Translations under genes and position numbers: made by a program | Shown here: positions 16,931-26,721 of the stretch, piece by piece | Position numbering within the stretch: position 1 is the stretch's first letter | How the letters are laid out: every line of letters starts with the position of its first letter | Notes under the pieces: model-generated | The model's database searches: none | The model's input: only the letters and a program-made list of their open reading frames with translations | What the model was told of the DNA's origin: nothing | Source of the DNA: Allopusillimonas ginsengisoli | GTDB lineage: Bacteria > Pseudomonadota > Gammaproteobacteria > Burkholderiales > Burkholderiaceae_B | Direction: 5' to 3' | NCBI GenBank assembly: GCA_005239165.1 | Contig: RAPG01000002.1 | Span: forward strand, 62,001 to 126,000 | DNA: 64,000 nucleotides

Positions 16931-17785
16931 ATGAATTCAGAAGAATCTAACGATAAAGTGCCTTCCAATAGTCTGAGCCGGGGCTTTGCCATAGTTCGGC
17001 TGCTGGCAGACGCCCCGGACGAAGGCCTTCGTCTCAAAGAAATTGCCTTACGCGCTGGTCTGGCGCAGGCAACCGTGCACCGCCTGCTAAAGTCACTCGA
17101 AGGCGAAAACGTCGTCGAGCAAATGAGCAACAGCAAAAACTATCGGCTTAGTCTCGATCTGTATTCACTGGCCGCGCGTTCGGGGGGTGGCTATTCGCGC
17201 TTTCGTGAGCAGTGCAGGCCTTCACTGCTGCGCCTGGCCGGTTCACTCAATGACACGGTGTTTCTTATGGTGCGTACGGGCTTTGACGTCGTCTGCCTCG
17301 ATCGCATCGAAGGGCCATTGCCGATACGCTCACTGACCGGAGACGTCGGCGGGCGCGTGCCTCTGGGCATGGGTCAGGCAGGGGCCATTATTTTGGCGCT
17401 AGTGCCCCAGACCGAGCGCGAAGAGGTCATCCGGTTTAATGTGCCGCGCCTGCTGCATCTTGGTTATTTTGACGAGATCTCGCTGCGCGCTGCCATCGAA
17501 AAAGCGGCCGAAAACGGATACGCGCTCAGCCTCGGGAAAGGGCCATTGCCCGAAATGGGTGGCGTGTCTGTGGGTATCGTCGACCGTCAGGGCGTGGTTA
17601 TTGGCGCCCTGAGCGTTGGTGCACTGGCTGAACGCCTCAACGCCGAACGTCTGCCACATATTGTTCAATTGCTGCGCGCCGAAGCAGATCGCATCAGCAA
17701 CATAATCAACCCTTTCGACCCGACCCTGCGACGCCCCACACAATACCTGGGCAGTTTCGAGCCTGCAGGGAACAAACCAACCTGA
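16931..17785 (+). CDS. IclR-family transcriptional regulator
   Basis: The 284-residue regulator has an N-terminal winged helix-turn-helix (SRGFAIVRLLADAPDEGLRLKEIALRAG, then QATVHRLLKSLEGENVVEQ) and a C-terminal IclR effector domain. The latter contains CLDRIEGPLPIRSLTGDVGGRVPLGMGQAG and a late GGVSVGIVDRQGVVIGALSVGAL segment. It is divergent from the large ABC/HcnABC-like operon and precedes the second ABC importer, so it is the natural candidate to control one or both. The effector is unknown. No strong ribosome binding site stands before the ATG. Confidence 0.93.
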   Translation: MNSEESNDKVPSNSLSRGFAIVRLLADAPDEGLRLKEIALRAGLAQATVHRLLKSLEGENVVEQMSNSKNYRLSLDLYSLAARSGGGYSRFREQCRPSLLRLAGSLNDTVFLMVRTGFDVVCLDRIEGPLPIRSLTGDVGGRVPLGMGQAGAIILALVPQTEREEVIRFNVPRLLHLGYFDEISLRAAIEKAAENGYALSLGKGPLPEMGGVSVGIVDRQGVVIGALSVGALAERLNAERLPHIVQLLRAEADRISNIINPFDPTLRRPTQYLGSFEPAGNKPT

Positions 17786-17901
17786 TCTGGCCCGGCCTGA
17801 TCTGATCTGATCTGATCTGATCTGCACTGACTTGGGGTGACTTGGGGTGACTTGGGCTGGCCTGGCCTGGCCTGCACTGACCTGACCTGACCTGACCTGA
17901 C
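17782..17901. repeat. Compound pentanucleotide array between iclR-type gene and Tat-exported binding protein
   Basis: Starting at the stop codon of the regulator gene, the DNA is a run of related 5- and 10-base units: CTGAT about five times, GACTTGGGGT about two and a half times, GGCCT about four times, then GACCT five times. The region lies 170-290 bases before the next start codon, so it may be in the promoter or leader of the second importer. Confidence 0.9.
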
Positions 17902-18069
17902 ACATATGGAATTGGTCACGGCCACTTGCTTCCAGGTAAACCTGCACAAATGGCAGTTTGCAGCCGTTGCCGCAAGCCTTGTTGATAAGTGGATACCGAA
18001 AGATTACCATCCAGTCAAAGAGGCCGGCCACGCAGCCGCCGCATTTCCAATCAAAGGAGCAAGGAAACC

Positions 18070-19104
18070 ATGGATAAATTCGACCGTCGTTATTTCCTGA
18101 AGCTGGCTGGCGCCGCAGGCGTTACCAGTCTTGCGGGTGGCATACCGCTAGCCCGCGCCGCAGATGCCGCATTGATGGACAAGGCAAAGGCGCAAGGCCA
18201 GGCAGTGTTCTACGCCAACATTACGGCCGTTGAACCCATCATGAAGGCGTTTGAAGCCGCCACCGGCGTAAAAGGCAAGTACACGCGAATTTCCAGCTCC
18301 AAATTCATCCCCACAGTTTTAACCGAGTTCAACGCGGGCAAACTGCTTGCCGACGTCGTGCAAGCGCCTCTGCCCATGCTGCAGTTGCTCAAAGAACAGG
18401 GCGTGCTGGCCCCTTATCACTCGCCCTCACTGGAAGGCTACCCTGAATGGGCCACCGCAGACGATGCCATTGTTCAGTTTGGCATTGAGTATGTCTCGTA
18501 CCTGTACAACACCGACCACGTCAAAAAAGCCGATGCACCGGCGCGTTACGAAGACCTTGCCGACCCGAAATGGAAAGGCAAAATCGTCATGGCCAACCCT
18601 TCAAGCCACGCCTCCACCATAGGCTGGCTGGTAGGCCTTAAAGAAAAGGTGTTCAAAAGCGAAGACGACTGGATGCAGTATCTTAAGGGTCTGGCCGCCA
18701 ACAACCCCATGTTTGTGGCCTCGTTCGGGCCCACGCCTGCACCGGTGGAAAGCGGCGAAAAACTGATCGCTATTTCCATGCCCAAATATATAGTCACCAA
18801 AGCACCCGCGCCTTTGGCCTGGGGCCCGCAGTCAGGGCAGCCATTGCTCGGTTCACCGCGCGCCATTGCGCTCGCCACCAAGTCACCACACCCAGACGCC
18901 GCCAAGGTGTTCCTGGATTACTGGCTAAGCAAGGAAGCCATGAGCATTCTGGCCAGTAAAGTCGGTGAATACGTGCTGGCACCGGGAGTACACCCGCCTA
19001 TCGAAGGCATGGACAAGGCCGATGTTCAGCCCGTACGCGACCTCAGCGACGACGAGCTCACTAAGTGGGGCCGTGAGTTTGGCAAGATTTTCGCTGTCAG
19101 GTAA
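18070..19104 (+). CDS. Tat-exported ABC transporter substrate-binding protein (ferric-iron/family 1 type)
   Basis: From the ATG at 18070 (AGGAAACC before it) the product has 344 residues. The N-terminus DRRYFLKLAGAAG is a twin-arginine signal, with likely cleavage near ARAAD, so the protein would be exported folded, which is uncommon for binding proteins. The rest has the FbpA/AfuA-like family 1 build (VFYANITAVEPIMKAFEAATG, ADVVQAPLPMLQLLKEQG, WKGKIVMANPSSHAST). Typical ligands of the family are ferric iron, thiamine, phosphonates or sugar phosphates; none can be chosen. It heads a three-gene importer set. Confidence 0.9.
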   Translation: MDKFDRRYFLKLAGAAGVTSLAGGIPLARAADAALMDKAKAQGQAVFYANITAVEPIMKAFEAATGVKGKYTRISSSKFIPTVLTEFNAGKLLADVVQAPLPMLQLLKEQGVLAPYHSPSLEGYPEWATADDAIVQFGIEYVSYLYNTDHVKKADAPARYEDLADPKWKGKIVMANPSSHASTIGWLVGLKEKVFKSEDDWMQYLKGLAANNPMFVASFGPTPAPVESGEKLIAISMPKYIVTKAPAPLAWGPQSGQPLLGSPRAIALATKSPHPDAAKVFLDYWLSKEAMSILASKVGEYVLAPGVHPPIEGMDKADVQPVRDLSDDELTKWGREFGKIFAVR

Positions 19105-19135
19105 GCTGCGGCACGCATTAATAATTGTCATCACA

Positions 19136-19155
19136 CGAGGCGCCAAGGCGCCTCG
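19136..19155 (+). other. Intercistronic hairpin between binding-protein and ATPase genes
   Basis: CGAGGCGCC and GGCGCCTCG pair perfectly around AA. No T-run follows, so it looks like an mRNA-stabilising 3' stem for the binding-protein message rather than a full terminator. Confidence 0.65.
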
Positions 19156-19184
19156 TCATGCATTAACCGGACCAAAACAAAATA

Positions 19185-20270
19185 ATGGAAATCCAGATCG
19201 AGGGCCTCTGCAAGAATTATGTCTCAGAGGGTAAAACAGTCAGGGCGCTCGATCATATCGACCTGACCATCCCCGCCAACCAGTTTTTTACCTTGCTGGG
19301 CCCAAGTGGCTGTGGCAAGACAACCTTGCTGCGCTGCATAGTCGGGCTAGAAACGCCTGACGAAGGCGAAATCCGCATTGGCGGCGACGTGGTGTGGTCC
19401 AAAGCCAAAGGCATTGCCGTTCCGCCCGAAAAGCGCGGGCTGGGCATGGTGTTCCAGACGTATGCCATCTGGCCGCACATGACGGTGTTCGATAACATCG
19501 CCTACCCATTGCAGGTACGTGGTGAGCGCAAAGACGTTATTCGTGAAAAAGTCTTGCGCACGCTCAAGTTTGTACAGCTGGAAGGCGTAGAAAAACGCTC
19601 TGCCACCAAGCTGTCTGGTGGGCAGCAACAAAGGGTGGCACTGGCGCGGGCACTGGTTGCCGAGCCCAAGGTCATTCTGTTTGACGAACCCCTCAGCAAC
19701 CTGGACGCCAAGCTGCGCGAAGAAACCCGCAAAGAATTGCGCCGCTTTCTGAGCGAGCTGGACATCACTGCCGTTTACGTTACGCATGACCGCGTCGAAG
19801 CGCTTGCACTGTCAGACGCAATCGCTGTCATGCGGGCCGGCCGCATTGTAGAGATAGGCTCGCCGCAAAAAATCTATTTCAATGCAGACCACCGCTTTGT
19901 CGCAGACTTTATCGGCCGCGCCAACCAGATCACCGCAACCGTGACCGGGCAGCAGGACGGCCTTACCGTCGTCCAATGTGGTCTTGGTTCTATTCAGTGC
20001 CAGGCACGCGATCTCGCGCCAGGCGCCGAGGCAACGTTATGCATACGCCCTGAATTTGTTCGCGTTACTAGCCATGCTTCCAATGCCGGCCAGAATATTG
20101 TCCAGGGGACCGTTGCATCGCTGGAGTTTGTCGGCGAAGTGTACGAGGCAGAGATACAGGTGGGTGATGAACAGCTGCTGGCGCGTATTGACCCCGATGT
20201 ACAAGTTAAAGAAGGCGATACAGTCAGCATCAGCCTTGACCCCGCCCACTGCCTGCTGTTGTCGGCATAA
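19185..20270 (+). CDS. ABC transporter ATP-binding protein (FbpC/PotA-like)
   Basis: The 361-residue ATPase has Walker A (GPSGCGKTTLL), signature LSGGQQQRVALARAL, Walker B (VILFDEPLSNLDAKLREE), an H-loop reading VTHDRVEAL (Arg where Gln is common), and a C-terminal TOBE-type domain with LCIRPEFVRVTSH. It lies between the Tat-exported binding protein gene and a fused permease gene and belongs to that importer. Confidence 0.93.
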   Translation: MEIQIEGLCKNYVSEGKTVRALDHIDLTIPANQFFTLLGPSGCGKTTLLRCIVGLETPDEGEIRIGGDVVWSKAKGIAVPPEKRGLGMVFQTYAIWPHMTVFDNIAYPLQVRGERKDVIREKVLRTLKFVQLEGVEKRSATKLSGGQQQRVALARALVAEPKVILFDEPLSNLDAKLREETRKELRRFLSELDITAVYVTHDRVEALALSDAIAVMRAGRIVEIGSPQKIYFNADHRFVADFIGRANQITATVTGQQDGLTVVQCGLGSIQCQARDLAPGAEATLCIRPEFVRVTSHASNAGQNIVQGTVASLEFVGEVYEAEIQVGDEQLLARIDPDVQVKEGDTVSISLDPAHCLLLSA

Positions 20271-20284
20271 AAGGGCGCACAACC

Positions 20285-21967
20285 ATGAATCAGTCGCGCA
20301 CGCCGCTTACCTGGACGCTTATCGTCATTGTGGGCTTTCTGACGCTATGTCCGGTACTGATGCTGCTGCTTGGCAGCTTCTCTGAGGGTCTGACCGCCTT
20401 TGGCAGCTTCACGACGGCCAAGTACGTAGCCGCCTATACCGACCCCTATCTTTTTGAAGTTACGCTCAATACCCTTATTTTCGTCATTGGCTCATCGCTG
20501 TTTTCCACCGTACTGGCGATGTTTCTGGCTTACCTGAACACACGTACCAATATGCCCTTCAAGAGCGTATTCACCGTGCTGTCCATTGTGCCAATGATGA
20601 TTCCCCATCTGCTGTTCGCGGTAAGCTGGGCCTTGCTGCTCAACCCTTCCAATGGTTTGATGAACATGATGCTCCAAGGCATGTTCGGGCTGGAAGACGC
20701 ACCACTCAATATCTACTCTTTGTGGGGCATGATTCTGGTAGAGGGCTTACTGAACATGCCCATCGCCTATCTAATCATTGCGCCGGCCATGGCCTCGTTT
20801 GACGTGTCACTGGAAGAATCGTCAAGGGTTTTTGGCGCAGGCGTCTGGCGCACACTGGTACGTGTAACGCTGCCCGTACTGCGCCCCGCCCTGCTGGCGG
20901 CCTTCATTCTGGCCATTGTGCGCAGTCTTGCATCGTATGCCGTACCGCGAGTACTGGGCACACCGGGCCGCGTAGACGTGCTGGCCACCTACCTGTTTGA
21001 GATGATTTCCACCGGCTTTGCGCCAGATTACGGCAAGGCCGCCGCACTGGGCATGAGCGTGCTGTCGGCATCCATAGGGCTGATTGTTCTCTACCGCGCG
21101 CTTACCTCGGAAAGCGGCAAGTACGTCACCATTTCCAGTCGCGGTTTCAAGCCAACCATGATTGAGCTCAAGCGTGCCAAGACACCGTTGTTCATTGTTG
21201 TCGGCGTGCTCTGTGTATTGATGATTGTGCTGCCGGTCGCGGTGCTGCTGTACACCTCCATGATTCCATACTCCATGGTGCCCAGCGCTAAAGCATTTGG
21301 CATGATGAGCTGGCAGAACTGGATCGATGTAATGCAAGATCCCATCTCACAACTGGCACTCAAGAACAGTCTTTTCCTGGCCATTGTGGGTGCCACTCTG
21401 GGTGTGCTGCTATCGCTGTTTGTTGCTTATGTTGTCGTCAAACTGCGTACGCGTGCGGCAGGTCTGCTCGACACATTGAGCTTTCTGTCGTTTTCGTTTC
21501 CTGGCATCGTCATCGGCATAGGCTTTATGTGGTTTTTTGTGCAGACGCCCCTGTACGCCACACTGACAGCGTTGTTGCTGGCCTATATCGCGGCCTACCT
21601 GCCTTATGGCATCAGGCCGCTGTCCAGTGCCTTTGTGCAAGTACATGCCCACCTGGAAGAATCATCGCAAGTGTGCGGGGCCAGTTCACTGACCACCATG
21701 CGGCGCATTATCGTGCCTCTACTGATACCCGGCGTAGTGTCGGCGTGGATACTGATGGCCACCATGTTTATACGTGAGCTGACCGTATCCGTTGTGCTGT
21801 CGCGTCCAGGCACCGAAGTGCTGGCCGTGCAAATTCTTAACTACGCTGAAGACGGTCTCTGGGGCAAACTGTCTGCGCTTGGCATCATCATGATTCTGAT
21901 CTCCACGGGGCTGGTGATGCTGGCGATGTATACCGGCGCGCACTTCAAGCGGCGACAAGGGATGTAG
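20285..21967 (+). CDS. ABC transporter fused permease (FbpB/ThiP-type)
   Basis: At 560 residues this is a double-length permease: two copies of the six-span domain in one chain. Each copy has an EAA loop, LEESSRVFGAGVWRTLVRVTLPVLRP near residue 178 and LEESSQVCGASSLTTMRRIIVPLLIPG near 457. This fused form is typical of iron(III), thiamine and 2-aminoethylphosphonate importers. It starts 14 bases after the ATPase stop and completes the transporter. Confidence 0.93.
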   Translation: MNQSRTPLTWTLIVIVGFLTLCPVLMLLLGSFSEGLTAFGSFTTAKYVAAYTDPYLFEVTLNTLIFVIGSSLFSTVLAMFLAYLNTRTNMPFKSVFTVLSIVPMMIPHLLFAVSWALLLNPSNGLMNMMLQGMFGLEDAPLNIYSLWGMILVEGLLNMPIAYLIIAPAMASFDVSLEESSRVFGAGVWRTLVRVTLPVLRPALLAAFILAIVRSLASYAVPRVLGTPGRVDVLATYLFEMISTGFAPDYGKAAALGMSVLSASIGLIVLYRALTSESGKYVTISSRGFKPTMIELKRAKTPLFIVVGVLCVLMIVLPVAVLLYTSMIPYSMVPSAKAFGMMSWQNWIDVMQDPISQLALKNSLFLAIVGATLGVLLSLFVAYVVVKLRTRAAGLLDTLSFLSFSFPGIVIGIGFMWFFVQTPLYATLTALLLAYIAAYLPYGIRPLSSAFVQVHAHLEESSQVCGASSLTTMRRIIVPLLIPGVVSAWILMATMFIRELTVSVVLSRPGTEVLAVQILNYAEDGLWGKLSALGIIMILISTGLVMLAMYTGAHFKRRQGM

Positions 21968-22072
21968 CCTTGCAGTAACGCCGTCGGCACCGACGACGTA
22001 TTGTCTTAGGCAGAAAGCGGGCCGCACCATGGGCGGTCACGCTGACTGCGCAAAGCCGGGCGCAGATCCGCC

Positions 22073-23563
22073 TTATTGCGAGGACTCAGCGACGGGCAGC
22101 TGCTGTATATCGTCATGCGCATCGTCCAGACCGCCCATGGCGTGAAACAGTCTGGCTGTATCGAGCAACCGGGTGGTTGCAAAACGCAAGGCTTCCTGAC
22201 GCGCCTGCGATGCCTGCTGCGCAGTGGCCCGCGCTACATACGGTGGCACCGCCCCCAGTTGCACCTGCATGTCGGTACTTTCATATTGCGCCTGAGCCGC
22301 GTGCCAGGCTGTGTCGGCGGCCGCCAGTGACTGATTGCCATGCTCCAGCGCGGCGAGGGCATCGGCCACCTCCTGAAAGGCTGACAATACTGTTTGACGG
22401 TAGGACGATACGGCGGCTTCATAACTTTGCAGTGCAGCGCGGCGTTGTGCACGCAGCGCACCACCCTGGAACAGCGGCGCGGTTAGTGAGGCGGCGGCGC
22501 TCCATATGGCACCGGCCCCCGAGAGCGCTGTAGACCAGTCATAGCCGGCCTGCCCCATACTTGCCGAGAGGCTCAGGCGTGGAAACATATTTGCCGTTGC
22601 GAGCCCTACGTCAGCAGAAGCCGCCCGCAATGCCGCGCCTGCTGCGGCAATGTCAGGCCGCGACTGCAGCAACGCGGACGGCACAACAACAGGCACGGTT
22701 TCAGGCACCGAAAGCTGCTCAAAGCCGATGTCAAAAGGTGCGAGATCGGGCGTGCGGCCAAGCAACACGGCCAGAGCATGACGTGAGGCACGTGCGCGGG
22801 TCTGGAGCTCGGGCAGCTGCGCCGCCAGCGAAGCAGCCGTGCGCTGCGCATCGAGCAGCGCCGTGCGGGAAGCCGCACCCAGCTCCACCTGCCGGGCACG
22901 GTCGCGGGCATCGTGATCAGACAGCTCGATAATGCGCTTCATCTCGCGAATCTGTGCCTGCGTGCCCGCAAGGGTAATGGCTCCAGACACCACGTTGGCC
23001 ACCACCGCATTGCGGGCCGCCTGCAACTGATAAGCCTGCTGGTCTACGCGCTCGCCCAGCGCTTCGTTGTCATAACGAATGGCGCCAAACAGGTCAAAGG
23101 TGTAGCGCACCTCTGCCTGGCCGACAAATGTGTTGTACAACGATGTGTTCGGGGTGCCTGGAATTGGCAGCCCCAGTGCACGCTGACGCGCCGCATCGCC
23201 TCCGACCCCGATACTGGGCAAGGTGGTGGCACCGGTTTGGGCAGCCCACTGTTCACGGGCGGCGGCAAGGCGCTGCGATGCGGTCTTGAGATCCAGATTG
23301 TTGGCCAGCGCCTCGTCGACAAGCTGATTGAGGGCGTCAGACCCATAGGCACGCCACCAGTATGGCTGGGGTAATTGTGCTGGCTGCAAGTGCTGGGCCA
23401 CGCCCTGGGCCTGAACAGTATGCTCAGGCGAGGTAACAGCACCATACTGATGTGGCTGAGCCACTTCAGGCAACGCGTTGCCCGGCCCGAACGCACACCC
23501 GGCTGCCAGCGTGGCGGTACCAAGCACCGCAAGCCGGACGGCAATGTGTAGAGATCTGATCAC
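22073..23563 (-). CDS. RND efflux outer-membrane lipoprotein (OprM/NodT family)
   Basis: The 496-residue protein has a signal ending in the lipobox LAAGC and the two repeated outer-membrane efflux protein domains of the TolC/OprM fold. Recognisable segments are YWWRAYGSDALNQLVDEALANNLDL near the start and LLQSRPDIAAAGAALRAASADVGLATANMFPRLSL in the middle. Its ATG overlaps the stop of the RND pump gene (ATGA), so it is the last gene of the adaptor-pump-channel operon. It should form the outer-membrane exit duct. Confidence 0.94.
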   Translation of the reverse strand: MIRSLHIAVRLAVLGTATLAAGCAFGPGNALPEVAQPHQYGAVTSPEHTVQAQGVAQHLQPAQLPQPYWWRAYGSDALNQLVDEALANNLDLKTASQRLAAAREQWAAQTGATTLPSIGVGGDAARQRALGLPIPGTPNTSLYNTFVGQAEVRYTFDLFGAIRYDNEALGERVDQQAYQLQAARNAVVANVVSGAITLAGTQAQIREMKRIIELSDHDARDRARQVELGAASRTALLDAQRTAASLAAQLPELQTRARASRHALAVLLGRTPDLAPFDIGFEQLSVPETVPVVVPSALLQSRPDIAAAGAALRAASADVGLATANMFPRLSLSASMGQAGYDWSTALSGAGAIWSAAASLTAPLFQGGALRAQRRAALQSYEAAVSSYRQTVLSAFQEVADALAALEHGNQSLAAADTAWHAAQAQYESTDMQVQLGAVPPYVARATAQQASQARQEALRFATTRLLDTARLFHAMGGLDDAHDDIQQLPVAESSQ

Positions 23564-26500
23564 GACGCTTGCTCCTGGCGCGCCGACGAGGCACGCGCTT
23601 CAGTGGTCTCGCTATTGCGAACCCTGAACACAAAGGCATAAAGTGCCGGCAGAACGAAAACCGTAAGTATCGTGGCGCTGGTAATGCCGCCCATGAGCGC
23701 AGACGCCATGGGGCCAAAAAAGCTGCTGCGCAGCAATGGAATCAGCGCCAGCACCGCCGCAACGGCTGTCAGCGTAATAGGCCGGAAACGACGAACCGTG
23801 GCGTCAACAATGGCATCAAAGCGACCATGACCAGCCGCAATATCTTGCTCTATCTGGTCAACCAATATGACTGAGTTGCGCATGATGATGCCGAACATGG
23901 CGATCACGCCCAGCATGGCGACAAAGCCAAAGGGCTGGCCAAAAAGCAGCAGCGTTGCGGCCACACCGATCAGCCCCAGCGGTGCGGTTGCCACCACCAG
24001 CATTACTCTTGAAAAACTTTGCAGCTGCACCATCAGTATCACCAGCACGGCCACCACAAAGAACGCCATTTTGGCGGAGATAGACTGCTCGGCCTTGGCA
24101 TTGGCCTCGACCGACCCGCCCACGTCAATGCGGTAGCCGAGGGGCAGCCCGGCCCGCAGCGCGCTTAGCTGCTGATCTACCGCCTGAGTGACATTAATAG
24201 CCTCAGCGCCTGCCGCCACATCAGAGCGCACAATAATGGTGGGCTGTCTGTCGTATTCCCAGATAATGGCATACTCCAGCCCATTGGTCATTTTCCCGAT
24301 CGCTGATAACGGCACCGGGCCATTGGGAGTGGGCATGGACAGCCCCATCAGCTCTGACGGATCAGCGCGCTCACGCTCGGGTGCGCGCAGATCAATACGA
24401 ATAAGCTTGTCGCCTTCACGAAACTGCGACACGGTATAGCCTGACAATGTCATCGCCAGAAAATCAGACACATCCCGCGACGAGACACCCAGACGGCGGG
24501 CAGCCTGCTGATCGATCTCAAAACGGGCAGAGCGTGCTGACGGTTCATCCCAGTCGTACTGCACGTTCAGCACATCAGCGTTGGCCTTCATGACATCGGC
24601 AACCTGTGAGGCCAGACGCTGCACCTGCGGTATGTCATCACCACTTACCCTGAACTGCACAGGAAACCCCACAGGCGGGCCAGACTCCAGCCGCGAAACC
24701 CTGCCCCTGACAGCCGGAAACTTCTCGGCCAGCGCGACATCCAGCCATTTTTTAAGTGCCTCACGATCTTCAATGGATTTTGCCGTCACGACGAGCTGCG
24801 CAAAGTTGCTCTGAGGCAACTCTTGATTTAAAGGCAAGTAAAAGCGAGGCGCTCCTGTGCCCACAAAGCTGATGGAATGATCGATTTCTTTCCGGTCTTT
24901 AAGCAAAGATTCAAGCCGCTCTACCTGATCGAGCGTGGCATGAAACGAAGCGCTCTCTCTCAGACGCAGATCAACCAACAGTTCGGGGCGCTCTGAGTCA
25001 GGAAAAAACTGCTTGGGAATAAACTGAAAGCTCACCATGGCAGCGGCGAACAGCGCGCCGGTCAGCAGCAGTACCCAGATACGACGTGTCACGCACCAGT
25101 ACAGCCATCGGCGCAGACGTGTATAAAATTTTGATGCGTAGATGTCATGCTCATCTGCCGTGTGTCCGGCGTCTTCATGCTGCGGCTGCCCAGGCAGTTC
25201 GCGCGGTTTGAGCAGGGCATACCCCAGCAGCGGAATCAATATGACAGCGGCTAACCAGGACACCAGCAGCGCGATGGCCGATACCTGAAAAATAGAGCGG
25301 GTGTATTCGCCGGTACTTGACTCTGCAAGCGCTATGGGCAAAAAACCTGCAACAGTAACCAGCGTGCCCGTCAGCATGGGAAATGCAGTGCTGGTGTATG
25401 CAAACGCCGCTGCCCGCGCGCGATCCCAGCCCTGTTCCAGCTTAACTGCCATCATTTCGATGGCGATGATGGCATCATCAACCAGCAGTCCCAGCGCCAG
25501 AATCAGCGTACCCAAAGACACTTTGTGCAGGCCTATGCCGAACCAGTACATAAACAAAGCAGTCAGCGCCAGCACGACCGGTATGGAGATGACCACAATC
25601 ATGCCTGTACGCAACCCAAGCGAAACCAGACTGACCAGCAGCACAATCACCACCGCTTCGCCCACCGACCGCAAAAACTCGTCCACAGATGTGGACACGG
25701 CTTCGGGCATGCTGGCCACCTCATCAAGCTCCAGCCCGGCAGGCAGTGCATCACGCACACCCGCAACCAGTTCATCCAGGTTTTTACCCAGATGCACGAC
25801 ATCAAAGCCCTTGCTGGCCGTAACGCCTATACCCAGCACCGGCTGGCCCTGGTAGCGCATCTGCGTCGACGGCGGATCTTCATACCCGCGCTTAATCGTA
25901 GCGATATCGCCCAAGCGTACCAGCCGGCCGTTGGCTTCGACCAGTGTGTCGGCCAAAGCCCGCTCCTGATCGTACTGCCCCGAGGGCCTGACAAACACGC
26001 GGTCATTTGCTGTGGTCACCACACCCGTATAGGCCATGGCGTTTTGTGCTGAAATAGCCTGGGCAATGCGCTGCGGAGACAGGCCAGACTGCGAGAGTGT
26101 GGCGTTTGGCACCTGCACCACGATGCGCTCTTCCTGGTCTCCAAAGTAATGCACCTTGGCCACGCCTTCTGCCCGCACCAGCACAGTGCGTATCTTGTCC
26201 GCGTACTCACGCAACTGGGCGGGCGAATAGCCATCACCCTTTAACGCATAGATATTGGTATATACATCACCAAACTCGTCATTAAAGAACGGCCCGATCA
26301 CGCCCGAAGGCAGCTCGCCCGTCATGTCGCCTATTTTTTTCGTATTTGATACCACTCATCAGGTACCGTGCTGGCTGGCCCGGCCTCTTTCATGAAGTAA
26401 AAAATGGTGGATTCGCCCGGACGCGAGTAACTGGCCATGTGATCGCGCGAGGGCATGTCCTGCAACGTACGCGCCAGGCGATCTGAAACCTGCTGCTGAA

Positions 26501-26711
26501 CTTGTCTGGCTGTTGCGCCCGGCCATAGCGTTTTGATGACCATTACGCGAAACGTAAAAGGCGGATCTTCAGACTGCGCCAGACGCGTATAGGCAAGCGC
26601 ACCACTGACGGTAAGCATGATGATGAGAAACACCACCAGAGCCCGATGCTGCAAAGCCCAGGCCGACAGGTTGAACCGCCCCGGCGCGTCCTCGTTGTGA
26701 GGGCTGCTCAT
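23560..26711 (-). pseudogene. RND efflux pump inner-membrane subunit, split by a -1 frame change
   Basis: The reading frame from 26711 gives 126 residues ending WYQIRKK-stop; the frame ending at 23560 begins at the same place and continues KKIGDMTGELPSGVIGPFFNDEFGD. Joined, they make an ordinary RND pump of roughly 1,045 residues, with the first span, porter domains, the proton-relay VDDA motif in the fourth span and the late GIIMRNSVILVDQIEQD segment all intact. The break is at CG-A7-TAG (minus strand, 26342-26331); eight A's or a -1 slip on A AAA AAA just before the stop restores the frame. It may be a sequencing error, a true mutation, phase variation or programmed frameshifting. It sits between adaptor and outer-membrane genes. 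Confidence 0.9.
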
Positions 26712-26721
26712 ACGCTTGCCC

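Noticed and set aside
17399..18031. Long minus-strand frame with many SGQVRSGQ-like repeats
   Set aside because: It is the antisense of the IclR gene plus the pentamer array; the repeats are the translated microsatellite and no ribosome binding site or family feature is seen.
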